Shown: positions 5,251 through 6,644 of the stretch, piece after piece
Layout: the number at the start of each line of letters is the position of its first letter
Numbering within the stretch: position 1 is the stretch's first letter
NCBI GenBank assembly: GCA_947305045.1
Contig: CAMZCW010000129.1
Location: forward strand, 1 to 6,644
Origin: an uncultured Bacteroidales bacterium
GTDB taxonomy: Bacteria; Bacteroidota; Bacteroidia; Bacteroidales; UBA932
Reading direction: 5' to 3'
Length of the DNA stretch: 6,644 nucleotides
Position numbers and translations under genes: made by a program
The notes under the pieces: model-generated
What the model saw: only the letters and a program-made list of their open reading frames with translations
Told to the model about the DNA's origin: nothing
The model's database searches: none

Positions 5251-5886
5251 ATGGATAACCAATTGGAACAAACCACCTATAAAGGTGAGCGCGTGCGCCT
5301 GTGCACGGACGGAAAATACCGCTGGACCTGGCCGATGAACATGTACAAAAATCCCCTGGTTCTGCTCACCGTGCTCAAGATTTTCGGCATCATCTTCGGC
5401 GTTGCCATGGTTCTGATGTTCATCGGCCCGGCTTTCCGGGGAGAATGGTCGGCCGTCCTTGAAGGTCTTAAGATCTGGGCCATCATCCTGGGCGTGTTCC
5501 TGGTGATAACCCTGCTGGCCTACTGGATCGTGGCCGCCCTATACGGAGGAAAGTATATAGTGCATTTCACCATGGACGAAAAGGGACTCCTGCACGACCA
5601 GGTACCGATGCAAAAGAAAAAGGCCGAGAAAATGGGCTGCCTGATAGCGCTGGCGGGCATTTTTGCCAAACGGCCCAGCGTGGCCGGGGCGGGTTTCATG
5701 ACAGCCGCCCATACCAAAACCAGTTCCGACTTTTCCCGGGTACGCCGCATCAAAGCCTATCCGCGGCTGCATTCCATAAAGGTAAACGAAGGGTTATCCA
5801 AGAACCAGGTATACACCCATCCGGAAGACTTTTCCTTTGTCCTGGACTATATCCAAAGTCACTGCCCCAAATGCTCTAAAAAGTAG
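5251..5886 (+). CDS. Uncharacterised two-TM membrane protein
   Basis: I chose the ATG at 5251 (211 residues). An upstream in-frame ATG at 5185 would place the promoter-like sequence inside the coding region. After a hydrophilic N-terminus (LEQTTYKGERVRLCTDGKYRW) come two hydrophobic helices at about residues 35-58 and 73-97, then a cytoplasmic-type C-terminal domain of about 110 residues. That domain begins GGKYIVHFTMDEKGLLHDQVPMQKKKAEKMG, continues FSRVRRIKAYPRLHSIKVNEGLSKNQVYTHPEDFSFVLDYI and ends HCPKCSKK. I recall similar architectures among hypothetical proteins of gut bacteria (conserved KAYPR..HSIKVN and NQVY..PEDF segments) but know no assigned function. The C-terminal beta-rich part could be a PH-like fold, which is speculation. 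It is the only plus-strand gene here, divergent from the sigma operon and convergent with the DUF4412-like gene. Confidence 0.85.
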   Translation: MDNQLEQTTYKGERVRLCTDGKYRWTWPMNMYKNPLVLLTVLKIFGIIFGVAMVLMFIGPAFRGEWSAVLEGLKIWAIILGVFLVITLLAYWIVAALYGGKYIVHFTMDEKGLLHDQVPMQKKKAEKMGCLIALAGIFAKRPSVAGAGFMTAAHTKTSSDFSRVRRIKAYPRLHSIKVNEGLSKNQVYTHPEDFSFVLDYIQSHCPKCSKK

Positions 5887-5900
5887 CGACCTTATTTGGG
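5866..5900. terminator. Possible shared hairpin at the convergent gene ends
   Basis: cccaaat (5866-5872) and atttggg (5894-5900) are exact 7-bp inverted repeats around a 21-nt centre that contains both stop codons (TAG at 5884-5886 on plus, TAA from 5892-5894 on minus). As the genes are only 5 bp apart, a bidirectional terminator would have to overlap them as this does. The loop is long and no clear T-run follows on either side, so this is weak. Confidence 0.25.
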
Positions 5901-6458
5901 AATATCAAAAAAGTCGGCCGGGAGGTCGATGTCCTCTTTGAGCTCCGTCACGCGGGTAACCGCTTCGGTGCGGCCGCGTTTCATCTCGGAACGGATAACA
6001 ATGCCGCCCCAGATCCAGTTGATAATCTTGGCGGTACTCAACATGACCTTCTGCTCCTGGGAATACTTGATGCATTCCTTGCCGAAACATTCCTCCGTGC
6101 CCAGTTCCTTGAGCTTGTACTTTTTGATGTTTTCTTCGGAAAGATTGTAAAAATCCAGGCCCTCACGCTCGCTTTCCTTAATCACCTTTCCGTCATCTCC
6201 CAGTGTATAAACAGTATCTCCCTCAGCAAAGGAAACGGTGGTGTAATCACCCATCCCTTCCCAATGCAACGTAATGATGGATTTCATTTTGCGGCCATAG
6301 TCCACAAACCACATTTCCTGCTCGGAGGTAACCTGACCATCCGATTCCGTGATGGTTTTCACATAGGCCTTTTCGGCACCAAAATACTTCTTCTCCTGCG
6401 CCTGGGCAACTACAGCACCCAGCAGGACAATTGCAATCAGTAATAGTGTCTTTTTCAT
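5892..6458 (-). CDS. Secreted DUF4412-like protein
   Basis: This 188-residue protein carries a signal peptide (MKKTLLLIAIVLLGAVVAQA, cleavage about residue 20). The mature part looks like a single beta-rich domain: AYVKTITESDGQVTSEQEMWFVDYGRKMKS at the start, a mid segment with a Cys124/Cys129 pair in EECFGKECIKYS, then WIWGGIVIRSEM and the ending DIDLPADFFDIPK. That ending (acidic, then P-x-x-F-x-I-P) is typical of the DUF4412 / LolA-like family of exported Bacteroidota proteins, whose function is not established; a lipid-binding role is only suggested by the fold. Assignment rests on pattern memory, not a search. The ATG at 6456-6458 is 9 bp after the stop of the dapF-like gene, so the two are probably co-transcribed, though no functional link is obvious. 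Confidence 0.75.
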   Translation of the reverse strand: MKKTLLLIAIVLLGAVVAQAQEKKYFGAEKAYVKTITESDGQVTSEQEMWFVDYGRKMKSIITLHWEGMGDYTTVSFAEGDTVYTLGDDGKVIKESEREGLDFYNLSEENIKKYKLKELGTEECFGKECIKYSQEQKVMLSTAKIINWIWGGIVIRSEMKRGRTEAVTRVTELKEDIDLPADFFDIPK

Positions 6459-6467
6459 AATATTATA

Positions 6468-6644
6468 TTATTCAATTACTTCCAAACATTCAGCAGGGCC
6501 GGTGAGGTAAACGTCCGTGAAATGGTCTTCGGGGGCCGGGTGGAACTCCACCTGCAGCCAGTCCCCGCGGCGGCACTGCAGACGATAGGAGATGGCCGAT
6601 CGGAGTCGGCCATGACGCTCTTCGTCGAGAGGACGGCCATGACG
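6468..6644 (-). CDS. dapF: C-terminal fragment of a probable diaminopimelate epimerase
   Basis: Fifty-eight residues and a TAA stop (6468-6470) are visible; the N-terminus lies beyond the window. The ending YRLQCRRGDWLQVEF...FTDVYLTGPAECLEVIE resembles the last strands of DapF (a RRGD/RGG turn, L.V.F strand, then TDV.L.GPA). DapF inverts LL-DAP to meso-DAP using two catalytic cysteines, both of which would be outside the window, so the call cannot be confirmed here. The dapA, dapD and asd genes nearby on the same strand support it. The first visible 19 residues are encoded by a palindromic element (6588 to edge) lying in the variable stretch just before the final strands. The frame stays open throughout, so the gene is probably intact. 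It may be followed in one transcript by the DUF4412-like gene. Confidence 0.55.
   Translation of the reverse strand, partial: RHGRPLDEERHGRLRSAISYRLQCRRGDWLQVEFHPAPEDHFTDVYLTGPAECLEVIE
6588..6644. repeat. Second in-frame palindromic element, cut by window edge
   Basis: On the plus strand the unit reads GAG (6589-6591) + stem atggccga (6592-6599), loop 6600-6605, stem tcggccat (6606-6613) + GACG (6614-6617). It matches the left unit of the element at 254-281 in termini, stem length and orientation. The fourth stem pair is G-C here and C-G there, and the loop is 6 instead of 5 nt. A partial copy follows: ggccatgacg at 6608-6617 recurs at 6635-6644, 27 bp (nine codons) apart, with a small ctct/agag inverted repeat (6618-6621, 6628-6631) between. 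The far end is outside the window. Confidence 0.8.

Overview
The window looks like a chromosomal segment of a Bacteroidota organism, most likely an uncultured Bacteroidales; this is inferred, not proven. The signs are a paired DUF4252 / ECF sigma factor operon of the Bacteroidales type, promoter-like sequences resembling the Bacteroidota TTTG / TAnnTTTG pattern, no obvious Shine-Dalgarno sequences, and a dap gene cluster. Nearly everything is on the minus strand, so in transcription order one reads from high to low coordinates.

Layout. 6468-6644 (-) is the C-terminal end of a gene that looks like dapF (diaminopimelate epimerase), cut by the window edge. It is followed after 9 bp by a secreted DUF4412-like protein (5892-6458, -). 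A lone plus-strand gene for a two-TM membrane protein of unknown function (5251-5886) converges on it with a 5-bp gap. Divergent from that gene is a tightly overlapping four-gene operon: secreted DUF4252 protein, ECF sigma factor, single-pass membrane protein (probable anti-sigma factor), second secreted DUF4252 protein (5137 down to 3363). A 51-bp gap with palindromes and a good promoter candidate leads into the lysine/diaminopimelate genes dapA, dapD and asd (3311 down to 667). A 109-bp gap full of short repeats then separates asd from an M20 metallo-hydrolase (557 to beyond position 1), a reasonable DapE candidate. No non-coding stretch exceeds 300 bp.

How the genes work together. Asd makes aspartate semialdehyde, DapA condenses it with pyruvate, DapD succinylates tetrahydrodipicolinate, the M20 enzyme could remove the succinyl group, and DapF would epimerise LL- to meso-DAP. 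This is the succinylase branch to lysine and peptidoglycan precursors; dapB, dapC/argD and lysC are not in the window.

The most unusual content is a family of short GC-rich palindromic elements (termini GAG...GACG) lodged in frame inside two protein-coding genes, the M20 hydrolase (254-333) and the dapF-like gene (6588 to the edge). Their 8-bp stems are perfect and differ by a compensatory base-pair swap. They add arginine/histidine-rich peptides without breaking either reading frame, much as Rickettsia palindromic elements do. Both host genes run off the window, so neither is a complete ORF here.
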